Shown here piece by piece: positions 7,521 through 15,910 of a stretch of DNA of 22,691 nucleotides; position 1 is the stretch's first letter, and the number at the start of each line of letters is the position of its first letter. Source of the stretch: CAZVJA01 sp964626885. GTDB lineage: Bacteria; Planctomycetota; Planctomycetia; Planctomycetales; Planctomycetaceae. The stretch spans positions 1 to 22,691 of the forward strand of contig CAZVJA010000073.1 in the NCBI GenBank assembly GCA_964626885.1, in the 5' to 3' direction. The notes under the pieces were generated by a model, which saw only the letters and a list, made by a program, of their open reading frames with translations, ran no database searches and was not told the origin of the DNA. Made by a program: the position numbers and the translations under genes.

Positions 7521-8588
7521 ATGAGTGACGACATCCTCTTTCCGACATCGGTCATCGGTTCACTTCCCCGTCCACAATACGTCAAAGACCTGATTGCGGA
7601 CGATTTCCCTGTTCGCGAGGATGAGTATCGCCGATTAATGGAAGCGGCGATCCGCTCGGCGGTGGTGATGCAGGAGATGGCGGGACTCGACGTCATCACA
7701 GACGGTGAATGGTGGCGAAAAAGTTACATCGGCGTCATCGCCGAGCTGGCACACGGGTTTGAGCTCAGCCGGAATCCGGCCGACGGCCGCCCCTGGACGG
7801 TAGTGGTCGATAAGCTCTCGCCGAAGCACCCCGGTTTCATCGCCCGGGAGGTCTCCTTTCTCAGCAAGCTGACGAACCGTCGGATGAAAGCCACGCTGCC
7901 GGCCCCGGCGCTGTTGGGTGAGCGAATGTGGGATCCCGTCAAGTCCGCGAAAGCGTACCCAACGCGCGATGACTTTGTCCGTGCGTGCGTGCCAATCTTG
8001 CGGCGCGAAGTCGAGATTCTACGCGACGCGGGGGTGTCGATTATTCAAATCGATGACCCGCATTTGTGCCTGTTCGTCGATCCCGACGTCCGCGCCAAAT
8101 ACGAAGACCCGGACCGGGCCGCGGATTTCGCCGTGGACATGGACAATCAGGTCGTTGACGGGATCGAGGGGGTGAAGTTGGCAGTGCATCTTTGCCGGCG
8201 TGCCGGTGCCCGGGCGCGCGGCGAGGCACAACATCGCGGGGGTTACGATCCGATTCTGAGCCAGCTCGGCCGATTGAAGGTCGGCCACATTACGATGGAA
8301 TTTACCTCGCCGGGGGCGGGAGATATGTCGGTCTTCAAGCGTTTGCCGGAAGACGTGGAGATCGGCTTGGGATGCGTCAGCTGTCAGCCGGGGGAAATCG
8401 ATACCGTCGAGCAGATTGTTGACCGGGTCGAGATGGCCTTGCGGTATGTCGATCCCTCGCGGATCACTCTGAATCCTGACTGCGGCTTCGCACCCGGATC
8501 GGCAGCCGAAGTGAGCCTCGATGAAGTTTACACCAAGCTCAAGAACGAAGTCGGGGCTGCTCTCTGGCTGCGCGAACGGCACGGATGA
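7521..8588 (+). CDS. Core-only cobalamin-independent methionine-synthase-like (MetE C-terminal) protein
   Basis: A 355-residue TIM-barrel protein of the MetE C-terminal/UROD superfamily. The zinc-site residues are all present: His223 and Cys225 (AVHLCRR), Glu260 (ITMEFTSPG) and Cys321 (NPDCGF). FPTSVIGSLPRP (7-18), ITDGEWWR (59-66) and IIQIDDPHL (174-182) are further family marks; the last replaces the usual DEP by DDP. Full MetE has about 750 residues with a duplicated N-terminal half, which is absent, so the protein is like archaeal core methionine synthases or thiol alkyltransferases. It probably moves a methyl or alkyl group to or from a zinc-bound thiol. The donor and acceptor cannot be told. 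The start is ATG 7521, two bases after the previous stop; a TTG at 7491 was rejected. It is the last gene of the cassette. Confidence 0.83.
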   Translation: MSDDILFPTSVIGSLPRPQYVKDLIADDFPVREDEYRRLMEAAIRSAVVMQEMAGLDVITDGEWWRKSYIGVIAELAHGFELSRNPADGRPWTVVVDKLSPKHPGFIAREVSFLSKLTNRRMKATLPAPALLGERMWDPVKSAKAYPTRDDFVRACVPILRREVEILRDAGVSIIQIDDPHLCLFVDPDVRAKYEDPDRAADFAVDMDNQVVDGIEGVKLAVHLCRRAGARARGEAQHRGGYDPILSQLGRLKVGHITMEFTSPGAGDMSVFKRLPEDVEIGLGCVSCQPGEIDTVEQIVDRVEMALRYVDPSRITLNPDCGFAPGSAAEVSLDEVYTKLKNEVGAALWLRERHG

Positions 8589-8688
8589 TTCGCGGCCGAG
8601 CATCCTTCTTGCCAATTTCAGTGGTGCTCGTCAATCGGGAAGGAGCCAGAGTGCGCTCGGCGGAAATCGCACGATCTGAACCGGGCGG

Positions 8689-8717
8689 TTGCACCGTGAC
8701 GCCGTTACCTGCATGAT
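8689..8717 (+). promoter_or_regulatory. Weak candidate promoter for the antiporter gene
   Basis: TTGCAC (8689-8694) and CATGAT (8712-8717) are separated by 17 bases, a fair sigma70-like arrangement in the 258-base gap before the antiporter. Nothing else stands out in that gap. Matches to consensus are partial, so confidence is low. Confidence 0.22.
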
Positions 8718-8846
8718 ACGGTTCAAGGACGCGCTCGCCACGGAACCGTGTTGGAACCTGTGGATGTTCTTTTGAGCTGTTCTGCATTTTGGCAAGTCCG
8801 GAAACGCACTCTCCGCTTGCGACAACGAACAAGGAAAACACGACAC

Positions 8847-10361
8847 ATGAAGTGCCGTAAAAGGCGTGGTCGTCTGCTGCTGGTGGGCGCTGTGATTCTT
8901 CTCTTCTGGAGCTTGCGGGGCGGAGCCCCCGCGGCCGAACCTCCGGCTGGCGGACCTTCCGTTGCGAAAACGACGGAGGGGACCGAATCAAAGCCATCCC
9001 CGAACGACAACCTGGAAGGCGATGCCTCCCAGCAAGAAAAAGAGGGGGAAGCGGCGGGGCACGATGATCCCGTCACACCGCTGTTACTCGCGATCTCTGT
9101 CGTTCTGCTGGCCGCGAAGGTGGGTGGGGACTTGATGGTCCGTGTCCGCCAGCCGGCCGTGCTTGGAGAATTGCTGGTTGGCGTGGTGCTCGGAAACCTG
9201 GTGATCTTCGGCTTCGATGGTCTGGAATTTCTACGCCCATTAGACCACGCGCACGGCGGGATGGGTCACGGTATTAACGCGAACGCATTGGCCTCGATCA
9301 CGCTCGACGCACTGGCGCGCATTGGTGTCATCCTGCTGCTTTTTGAAGTGGGGATGGAGTCGAGCGTCAACGAAATGTGCAAGGTCGGGTGGTCCTCGCT
9401 GTTGGTGGCGACCCTTGGCGTCATCGCTCCCTTCGCGCTCGGGTGGATGGTCGGGAAATGGATGCTCCCCCAGGAGACATGGCATGTGCACATGTTTCTC
9501 GGAGCAACGTTGTGTGCCACCAGTGTCGGCATCACCGCACGCGTACTGAAGGATCTCAAGAAGAGCGATTCGAAAATCGCGAAGATCGTGCTCGGAGCAG
9601 CGGTCATCGACGATGTGATGGGGCTGGTCGTGTTAGCCGTCGTGCAGGCCATTATTCAGAAAGGGACGGCCGAGCCATTGGAAATCGCGATCATATCCGG
9701 CAAGGCGCTTGGCTTTCTGCTGGGTGCGGTCATTCTGGGAGACTGGTTGAGCCCCAAGCTGTTTCGCGTGGCTGCGTCGCTGCGCGTGCACGGCATGTTG
9801 ATGGTGACGGCGCTCGCCTTCTGCTTCGGACTGGCTTGGTGTTCGAGTCAGATGGGTTTGGCGCCGATTGTAGGCGCTTTCGCCGCGGGATTGATCCTCG
9901 ACGAGAAACACTATGCATCGTTGCTGCACAAAGAAGAGCGCTCGCTGGAAGACTGGGTGATGCCGGTGACCACGCTGATGGTACCAATCTTCTTCGTGAT
10001 GATGGGATTCAATGTCGATCTTAGGAGCTTCATGAATCCGCAGGTTTTGTTGCTGGCGGGCGGGATCACAGCGGCTGCGATCATCGGCAAGCAGGTTTGC
10101 GCGTTCGGTGTGCTTGAACGACAGGTTGATCGCTTGAGCGTGGGTATCGGAATGATTCCCCGTGGCGAGGTCGGCCTGATCTTCGCCGCCATTGGGCAGG
10201 GATTGCATGATGAAGGAAAGCAGGTGGTGAATGCTTCGGTCTATTCCGCGATTGTGGTTATGGTCATCGTGACCACGCTCATCACGCCGCCATTATTGTC
10301 CTGGTCTCTGCGGAGGTCAGATGCTGCAGCAGGGGAAGCCGCGGAGTCCGGAACCGCGTGA
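8847..10361 (+). CDS. CPA2-family cation:proton antiporter (Kef/NapA-type)
   Basis: A 504-residue sodium/hydrogen exchanger-type membrane protein. It probably exchanges Na+ or K+ for H+ across the inner membrane in pH and ion balance. It begins with a basic, hydrophobic signal-like segment (residues 1-30), then a charged hydrophilic linker (about 31-75), then about twelve helices. The ion-binding aspartate pair is present as Asp255-Asp256 in VIDDVMG, the pattern of electrogenic exchangers. GMIPRGEVGLIFA (435-447) is the second family signature. A His-rich loop (HAHGGMGHG, near residue 135) lies between early helices. There is no C-terminal RCK/TrkA domain, unlike KefB/KefC. The start is ATG 8847, with AAGGAA ten bases ahead; an in-frame upstream start at 8748 would add 33 basic residues before the signal and is unlikely. 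Confidence 0.88.
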   Translation: MKCRKRRGRLLLVGAVILLFWSLRGGAPAAEPPAGGPSVAKTTEGTESKPSPNDNLEGDASQQEKEGEAAGHDDPVTPLLLAISVVLLAAKVGGDLMVRVRQPAVLGELLVGVVLGNLVIFGFDGLEFLRPLDHAHGGMGHGINANALASITLDALARIGVILLLFEVGMESSVNEMCKVGWSSLLVATLGVIAPFALGWMVGKWMLPQETWHVHMFLGATLCATSVGITARVLKDLKKSDSKIAKIVLGAAVIDDVMGLVVLAVVQAIIQKGTAEPLEIAIISGKALGFLLGAVILGDWLSPKLFRVAASLRVHGMLMVTALAFCFGLAWCSSQMGLAPIVGAFAAGLILDEKHYASLLHKEERSLEDWVMPVTTLMVPIFFVMMGFNVDLRSFMNPQVLLLAGGITAAAIIGKQVCAFGVLERQVDRLSVGIGMIPRGEVGLIFAAIGQGLHDEGKQVVNASVYSAIVVMVIVTTLITPPLLSWSLRRSDAAAGEAAESGTA

Positions 10362-10540
10362 TCTAGGAAATCGCCCGGTCCGACTGTGGCGTATCTCCTT
10401 TCCGAGAACATCGGCGATTCGCCGCCAAGTGGATCAATCCTGGAACCTGGGGTGCAGGGACGGTAGTATCGGGAATCAGCCCTTTCGGGCGACGTTCTCG
10501 ATTTTTGCGATTTGTCGTTGATCCATACTTCCGTTTTCGT

Positions 10541-10544
10541 GGAG
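10541..10544 (+). promoter_or_regulatory. GGAG ribosome-binding site deciding the GTG start
   Basis: GGAG lies six bases before GTG 10551 and favours this codon over the in-frame TTG 10512 and ATG 10569. Confidence 0.5.
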
Positions 10545-10550
10545 CCTCTC

Positions 10551-11654
10551 GTGAACCGTTTACTCCTTATGATGAGCATTGTTTGCTGCTCGTGTTTCTT
10601 GGGCGGCAGCGTCCCGCCGGCTGCATCGGCCGATGATGATATCAGGATCGAGCGCGTCTTCGGGCAGGAACTGCCCGATGCGTACAAACACCCGGTCTGT
10701 TTCACCGAACTCGACAATGGCGATCTGTACCTGGTGTACTACGGTGGCACGGGGGAATACGGTTCGGACACTTACGTTCGCGGTTCCCGACGGGTGAAGG
10801 GAAGCGATGCCTGGACGCGCCCCGAGGTGATCGCCGACACGCCGTTTCGCGGCGACGGGAACGCCGTCGTGTGGCAGGCGCCGGATGGTCTGGTGTGGCT
10901 GTTCTACGTCTGCCGATACGGCGAGACCTGGACCGAATCACGGATCAAGTACAAGGTCTCACGCGACGGAGCCCACACCTGGTCCGATTCCGATATGCTT
11001 GCGTTTGAGTTAGGATCCATGGTCCGCGGTCGGCCAATAGTTCTCAACAACGGCGATTATCTGCTGCCAGTATACCACGAGACCGGACATGATCAGGAGT
11101 TCGTCGGCCCCGATACGACCTCCTACTTCCTGCGAAAGAAGAAGGATTCGAGCGAATGGGTCGCGACCAACCACAGTCATGCCCGATTGGGCAGCCTGCA
11201 ACCGTCCGTCGCGCAGATTGACGACAACTATCTCGTCGCCTATTCCCGACGGGGAGGAGGCTACATGCTGCAGCCGGACGGTTTCGTCATTCGCGCGGAA
11301 TCGCGCGACGGTGGGAAAACCTGGAGTGACGGCGTCGATACTAAATTTCCCAACCCAAATGCCGCCGTCGATTTCATCAAGTTGCAAAGTGGGCATCTCC
11401 TTCTCGTTTACAACGACAGCAATTCCGGCGAGCGAATGCCTCTGACCGTCGCCATCTCCACCGACAACGATAAAACCTATCCGCATCGACGGGATATCGT
11501 GAATTGGAAGGGGGACTCGGCGGCTTATCCCACGGCTGTGCAGACGCGCGACGGCATGATCCACGTGACGTTCACGTCGCAACGGCGGACGGTCGTCAAC
11601 CACGCGGTCTTCAGCGAGGAAGCGATCCTCAATCATTCAAAGCCCGAGAAGTGA
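10551..11654 (+). CDS. Exported sialidase-like (BNR_2/Asp-box) protein
   Basis: A 367-residue secreted protein with a signal peptide (residues 1 to about 26, ending PPAASA). The rest is a sialidase-type beta-propeller. Two clear Asp boxes are visible, SRDGAHTWSDS (137-147) and SRDGGKTWSDG (251-261), plus a degenerate STDNDKTY near 303. Other family marks are GRPIVLNNGDYLLPVY, SLQPSVAQ and AAYPTAVQTRDGMIHVTF. Many planctomycete members have unknown glycan substrates, so true sialidase activity is not shown. The start is GTG 10551 because GGAG (10541-10544) lies six bases ahead and the signal peptide then begins correctly; a TTG at 10512 would add 13 residues without a ribosome-binding site. 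The M24 peptidase gene begins 50 bases downstream on the same strand. Confidence 0.85.
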   Translation: MNRLLLMMSIVCCSCFLGGSVPPAASADDDIRIERVFGQELPDAYKHPVCFTELDNGDLYLVYYGGTGEYGSDTYVRGSRRVKGSDAWTRPEVIADTPFRGDGNAVVWQAPDGLVWLFYVCRYGETWTESRIKYKVSRDGAHTWSDSDMLAFELGSMVRGRPIVLNNGDYLLPVYHETGHDQEFVGPDTTSYFLRKKKDSSEWVATNHSHARLGSLQPSVAQIDDNYLVAYSRRGGGYMLQPDGFVIRAESRDGGKTWSDGVDTKFPNPNAAVDFIKLQSGHLLLVYNDSNSGERMPLTVAISTDNDKTYPHRRDIVNWKGDSAAYPTAVQTRDGMIHVTFTSQRRTVVNHAVFSEEAILNHSKPEK

Positions 11655-11704
11655 TCGCGGCGACCGTCGAACGACTCGTATGACCTGCACCCAGGGAAGA
11701 GACC

Positions 11705-12811
11705 GTGGGAAAAGACCGTTTCGCGGAGCGACGCGACAAACTCTCGAAAGCCCTTCGAGCCCACGGGGCCGATGCGCTACTTGTCACGAAGTCGACCAAC
11801 GTCCGATATCTGACCGGCTTCACCGGCGAAGACAGCTACCTGTTGGCCGGTCCAGGCTTGTCCGTGCTCCTTAGTGACGGTCGCTTCGCCACGCAGATCG
11901 CTGAAGAGTGCCCGAACCTCGATGTTCGTATTCGCAGTCTGCGCGAGACTCTTTTGGAGGCGACGGCGAAAACCGTCCGGCGGGCCGGCATCCGACATCT
12001 CGGCTTTGAGAGCGATGCGATGTCGTATGCGAGCTGGGAAAAACTCGTCGAGCTGCTAAAAGCTGCCGAAAGTGTGCCCTTGTCGGGCGTGGTGGAAGAA
12101 TTGCGGATGGTCAAGGATGCCGAAGAGGTCGACCAGATTCGGGAAGCAGCCCGGCAAGCAGAGCGGGGATTCGAGGTTCTGCGGGCATCCCTGACGCCTG
12201 AAATGACGGAACTGGATGCTGCTCAAGAACTTGAGTATGCGATGCGGCAGTTCGGAGCCCGCCGGCCAAGCTTCGAGACAATTGTGGCTGTGGGAGATCG
12301 CTCGGCGCTGCCCCATGCACGCCCCACCTCTCGGTGCTTGCGAGAGGCGGATTTTCTGCTCGTCGACTGGGGAGCGTGCAATTTTCAGGGGTATGCGAGT
12401 GACTTGACGAGGATGCTGGTGACCGGTAAGATTTCGCCCAAACTACAGAAGGTGTATAGAGTTGTGTTGACGGCCCAGCTTCGTGGGATCGAGGCAATCC
12501 GTCCGGGGGTGAAGGCTGGTGAAGTTGATGCGGCTTCACGGCGGGTCATTGCCAAAGCGGGATGGGAACGCAACTTCCGACACTCGTTGGGTCACGGCAT
12601 CGGCCTCGATATTCACGAAGGGCCGCGCCTTGCAAAAACATCGGAAGTCATGCTACGACCGGGTATGGTCGTGACCGTTGAGCCGGGGGTCTACTTCCCT
12701 GGTTGGGGTGGCGTCCGTATTGAAGACGACGTGTTGGTCACAAAAAAAGGTTGTGAAGTTCTCACGTCGACGCCAAAAGAACTGGAACAAATGATCGTCG
12801 GATCGTGCTGA
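11705..12811 (+). CDS. pepP: M24-family Xaa-Pro aminopeptidase
   Basis: A 368-residue cytoplasmic metallopeptidase with a creatinase-like N-terminal domain (1 to about 130) and a pita-bread catalytic domain. The five metal ligands are seen: Asp221 (VDWGA), Asp233 (YASDLTR), His297 (HSLGHGIGLDIHEGP), Glu326 (VTVEPGVY) and Glu340 (VRIEDDVLV). His204 in ALPHARPT is also typical. It cuts an N-terminal residue from peptides with proline second, or splits Xaa-Pro dipeptides; the two activities (pepP or pepQ) cannot be separated by eye. The start is GTG 11705, preceded by GGGAAGAG. It precedes accB by 72 bases, an order seen in many bacteria, where a PepP/PepQ-type gene (often with efp) lies upstream of accB-accC. 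Confidence 0.9.
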   Translation: MGKDRFAERRDKLSKALRAHGADALLVTKSTNVRYLTGFTGEDSYLLAGPGLSVLLSDGRFATQIAEECPNLDVRIRSLRETLLEATAKTVRRAGIRHLGFESDAMSYASWEKLVELLKAAESVPLSGVVEELRMVKDAEEVDQIREAARQAERGFEVLRASLTPEMTELDAAQELEYAMRQFGARRPSFETIVAVGDRSALPHARPTSRCLREADFLLVDWGACNFQGYASDLTRMLVTGKISPKLQKVYRVVLTAQLRGIEAIRPGVKAGEVDAASRRVIAKAGWERNFRHSLGHGIGLDIHEGPRLAKTSEVMLRPGMVVTVEPGVYFPGWGGVRIEDDVLVTKKGCEVLTSTPKELEQMIVGSC

Positions 12812-12883
12812 GATCGATTGCAGGGATTCTCGTTTCGATTTCGATCATCTCACGGCCGCTTTGGAAGTTGTGCGAGTAAACGT

Positions 12884-13381
12884 ATGTCAGAGGAAGCCAC
12901 AGGCGGCGGAGGCGCTCCATTCGATCTTACCAGGTTACGTGAACTGGTTGAGATGATGGAGCAACATGGGCTGACGGAAGTCTCATTGCAGCGCGGCGAG
13001 GAGAAATGGCGGCTGCGACGAGGTCCGACGGAAATGCCGATGTCGGCCATGCCATTCACCGTTTCACCCCATCCTGTTGCACCTGCTGCGACAGCTGCGC
13101 AAGCGCCGGCAGCTACACCAGCTGCTCCCGCTGACATTGGGCTGCTCGTCATCAAGAGCCCGACGGTAGGAACTTTCTATTCGTCGCCGAGTCCCGACGA
13201 CCCCCCGTTTGTCTCCGTAGGTTCGCGCGTTCAGGCCGATACGATTGTATGCATTGTCGAAGCGATGAAAGTCTTCAACCAGATCCCCGCCGAGCTCAGC
13301 GGAACAGTCGTCGAAGTTCTGGTGAACAGCGGAGACTCGGTCGAGTTCGGGCAACCTCTGTTTAGCGTTCGCCCGGGGTGA
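12884..13381 (+). CDS. accB: Acetyl-CoA carboxylase biotin carboxyl carrier protein
   Basis: A 165-residue carrier that holds biotin on Lys129 in the VEAMKVFN motif and shuttles the carboxyl group from AccC to the carboxyltransferase in the first step of fatty-acid synthesis. Three parts can be seen: an N-terminal segment (1 to about 50, DLTRLRELVEMMEQHGLTEV), an Ala/Pro-rich flexible linker (about 60-85), and the biotinyl domain (about 88-165), with SPTVGTFYSSPSPDDPPF and a final FGQPLFSV. Length fits the family. The start is put at ATG 12884; an in-frame TTG at 12818 would add 22 residues before the normal N-terminus. accC follows after six bases, so the two are clearly one operon. Confidence 0.93.
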   Translation: MSEEATGGGGAPFDLTRLRELVEMMEQHGLTEVSLQRGEEKWRLRRGPTEMPMSAMPFTVSPHPVAPAATAAQAPAATPAAPADIGLLVIKSPTVGTFYSSPSPDDPPFVSVGSRVQADTIVCIVEAMKVFNQIPAELSGTVVEVLVNSGDSVEFGQPLFSVRPG

Positions 13382-13387
13382 CGGATC

Positions 13388-14725
13388 ATGTTCCAGAGGA
13401 TCCTAGTCGCCAACCGAGGCGAAATTGCGTTGCGGGTAATTCGCGCCTGCCGTGAGATGGGCATTCAGACAGTCGCCGTCTTCAGCGAAGCCGATCGAGG
13501 AGCGCATTATCTGTCGCTCGCGGACGAAGCGTATTGCATCGGCCCCCCGCCTTCGGTCGACAGCTACCTGATGATCAACCGGATCATCAGCGCTGCGGAA
13601 ATTGGCAATGTGCAGGCGATTCATCCGGGTTACGGATTCCTGGCCGAGAATGCGCATTTCGCCGAGGTGTGCCGCAGCTGCAACATTGAATTCATCGGCC
13701 CTCCGCACGAAGCGATGGCCAAACTGGGGGATAAGATCAGCGCCCGAACTATCGCCGCGGAAGCCAAGGTTCCCCTGGTGCCCGGCAGCGACGGACTGGT
13801 GACCAGCGAGCAGGAAGCATTGCAGATCGCCTCGCGAATTGGTTATCCGGTACTCATCAAGGCGACGGCTGGCGGCGGCGGAAAAGGAATGCGCGTCGCA
13901 ATGAACGACATTTCGCTGAAGGCGGGGCTCAAGGCAGCCTCGGCCGAGGCGGAAAAGGCGTTCAAGAACCCCGGCGTCTATCTGGAAAAATACATTGAGA
14001 ATCCTCGGCACGTGGAAGTACAAATCCTCGCCGACAATCATGGAAACGTGCTCCATTTGTGGGAACGGGATTGCTCTCTCCAGCGCCGTCATCAAAAGCT
14101 CGTCGAAGAAAGCCCCGCCCCGCTCCTCCCGCAAAAGGTCCGGGAAGACATTTGCAAATCGGCCGTGCGGCTGGTGAAGGAAGCCGGCTATACCAACGCC
14201 GGAACGGTGGAGTTCATCGTCGACAAGGACTTCAATTTCTACTTCATTGAAGTGAATGCCCGCATCCAGGTCGAGCACCCAGTTTCCGAATCGGTCACGG
14301 GGATAGACCTGATTCAGATGCAGATTCGCATCGCCAACGGCGAGCGTTTGGAGATCAAGCAGCGGAACGTCCCCTGCAACGGTTCGTCCATCGAACTGCG
14401 GATTAATGCCGAAGACCCCGAGAACGGCTTTCGCGGGTGTCCCGGCCGAATTACGAAATTGCGGGTGCCGGGCGGGCCGGGAGTCCGGTTCGATTCCCAC
14501 GTCCACGAGGGCTACACAATCGGCCCCTATTATGATTCACTAATAGGAAAGCTGATCGTGCATCGCCCGTCGCGCACCGAGGCCATTGCCTGCATGCGGC
14601 GTGCATTGGACGAATTTGTGATCGAGGGGATTAAAACCACGATCCCACTGGCGCGAAAAATCTTCAACCACTCCGCGTTTGTCGATGGACAGGTGGATAC
14701 GACCTTTATCGAACGGACATTTTAG
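13388..14725 (+). CDS. accC: Acetyl-CoA carboxylase biotin carboxylase subunit
   Basis: A 445-residue ATP-grasp enzyme that carboxylates the biotin of AccB using ATP and bicarbonate. The N-terminal fold opens with FQRILVANRGEIALRVIRA; IHPGYGFLAENAHFA (78-92) follows. The glycine-rich ATP loop is AGGGGKGMRV (161-170), and the catalytic region VNARIQVEHPVSESVTGIDL (289-308) includes Arg292, equivalent to the catalytic arginine of the E. coli enzyme. The C-terminal part has SIELRINAEDP. Length matches E. coli AccC (449). The start is ATG 13388, right after accB. The carboxyltransferase genes accA and accD are not in the window, which is common. Confidence 0.96.
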   Translation: MFQRILVANRGEIALRVIRACREMGIQTVAVFSEADRGAHYLSLADEAYCIGPPPSVDSYLMINRIISAAEIGNVQAIHPGYGFLAENAHFAEVCRSCNIEFIGPPHEAMAKLGDKISARTIAAEAKVPLVPGSDGLVTSEQEALQIASRIGYPVLIKATAGGGGKGMRVAMNDISLKAGLKAASAEAEKAFKNPGVYLEKYIENPRHVEVQILADNHGNVLHLWERDCSLQRRHQKLVEESPAPLLPQKVREDICKSAVRLVKEAGYTNAGTVEFIVDKDFNFYFIEVNARIQVEHPVSESVTGIDLIQMQIRIANGERLEIKQRNVPCNGSSIELRINAEDPENGFRGCPGRITKLRVPGGPGVRFDSHVHEGYTIGPYYDSLIGKLIVHRPSRTEAIACMRRALDEFVIEGIKTTIPLARKIFNHSAFVDGQVDTTFIERTF

Positions 14726-14817
14726 CAGACGTCGCGTGCCGCCAAGAATTGTGCATGTGACCGGCTTTATTCCCCCACTAGCGGATACGCGAAGCTGACA
14801 GGCAAGAGAGACGAAAC

Positions 14818-15849
14818 ATGAAAGTTGGTTTGCTGACAGGGGGCGGGGACTGCCCGGGATTGAATGCGGTCATTCGTGCGGCGGTGCGAACGTTGCATAA
14901 CTCCGGTGCCCAGGCACTGGGCCTGCTCGAAGGTTGGCGCGGCGCGATTGAGGGGAATTTTGTCGAACTGAAGCCCGAGAATACCGATGGTATTATCGAC
15001 CGTGGCGGAACAATTCTCGGCTCCTCACGGACGAATCCCTACAAGAAAGCTGCCGACATCGACAAGCTTGCGGAGACATGGAATCGCATCGGTCTATCCG
15101 CACTGATCGCAATCGGCGGAGATGACACGCTCGGTGTCGCCAGCAAACTGTATCACGACCGGGGTTTGTCAACGGTCGGCGTTCCGAAGACGATCGACAA
15201 CGACCTCAGTTCCACCGATGTGACATTCGGATTTGATACATCGATCAACATCGTGATGGAAGCGGTCGACCGACTGCGGACGACGGCGGAGTCACACCGC
15301 CGCGTGATGGTCATCGAGACGATGGGACGGCACGCCGGCTGGATCTGCTGCTATGCGGGAGTCGCCACCGCGGCCGATTACATCCTCGTCCCCGAGGTCG
15401 AAGTCGACATCAATCGCATGTGCAACATTCTGAAGAAACGCCGTGAAGGGGGCAAACCGTACGGTATTGTGTTGGTCAGCGAGGGGGCCAAGCTTCCCAA
15501 CGACTCCGAGTTCGTCACGCAGGATGCGGAGGTCGACGACTTCGGCCATGTGAAACTCGGGGGCATCGGTGAAGTGATCGCCGACATCATCGAAAAACGG
15601 ACCGGCTTTGAGACCCGGGTCGTCACGCTCGGCCACCTGCAGCGCGGCGGTCCGCCGAGTGCGTACGATCGGGTGCTCGGCACGCGACTGGGCATTCATG
15701 CGGCGCGGCTGGTCATCGAGAAGAACTTCGGTCGCATGGTCGCCCTGCGGGGGACGAAAATCGTCAGCGTCCCCCTGGCCGAGGCCGTCGGTACGATGCG
15801 CGTGCTCGACTCCGATTTTCTGAGCGAGGCCGAAGAGTTCTTCAAATAG
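14818..15849 (+). CDS. Phosphofructokinase, predicted pyrophosphate-dependent
   Basis: A 343-residue PfkA-superfamily enzyme that phosphorylates fructose 6-phosphate to the 1,6-bisphosphate in glycolysis. TGGGDCPGLNAVIR (7-20) opens the phosphate-donor site, PKTIDNDL (123-130) carries the catalytic Asp127, and ETMGRHAGW and GHLQRGGPPSAYDR complete the substrate site. The two residues that separate donors both favour pyrophosphate. Position 103 is Asp in GGDDT, where ATP enzymes have Gly. Position 124 is Lys in PKTIDND, where ATP enzymes usually have Gly. The reaction would then be reversible and could serve gluconeogenesis. The start at ATG 14818 is preceded by a GAGAG stretch. It follows accC by 92 bases on the same strand; co-transcription is possible but not shown. 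Confidence 0.92.
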   Translation: MKVGLLTGGGDCPGLNAVIRAAVRTLHNSGAQALGLLEGWRGAIEGNFVELKPENTDGIIDRGGTILGSSRTNPYKKAADIDKLAETWNRIGLSALIAIGGDDTLGVASKLYHDRGLSTVGVPKTIDNDLSSTDVTFGFDTSINIVMEAVDRLRTTAESHRRVMVIETMGRHAGWICCYAGVATAADYILVPEVEVDINRMCNILKKRREGGKPYGIVLVSEGAKLPNDSEFVTQDAEVDDFGHVKLGGIGEVIADIIEKRTGFETRVVTLGHLQRGGPPSAYDRVLGTRLGIHAARLVIEKNFGRMVALRGTKIVSVPLAEAVGTMRVLDSDFLSEAEEFFK

Positions 15850-15910
15850 CAAGCGCGACGACTAACATCCGACGATCGTTAAACAACAGCCCTACGTTCG
15901 CCGGGCAACT

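Noticed and set aside
10479..10490. GCCC-TTTC-GGGC hairpin followed some bases later by a T run, considered as a terminator after the antiporter
   Set aside because: The stem is only four base pairs, and the T run (from about 10502) is too far from it to act as an intrinsic terminator.
12818..12883. TTG 12818 as the accB start
   Set aside because: The 22 extra residues (Arg/Ser/Phe-rich) do not resemble AccB N-termini, and ATG 12884 gives a normal-length protein.
13403..14506. Long open frame (367 codons) on the strand opposite accC
   Set aside because: It lies wholly inside accC, whose protein has all family motifs. The reverse-frame protein has no recognisable domain and is a by-product of GC-rich codon bias.
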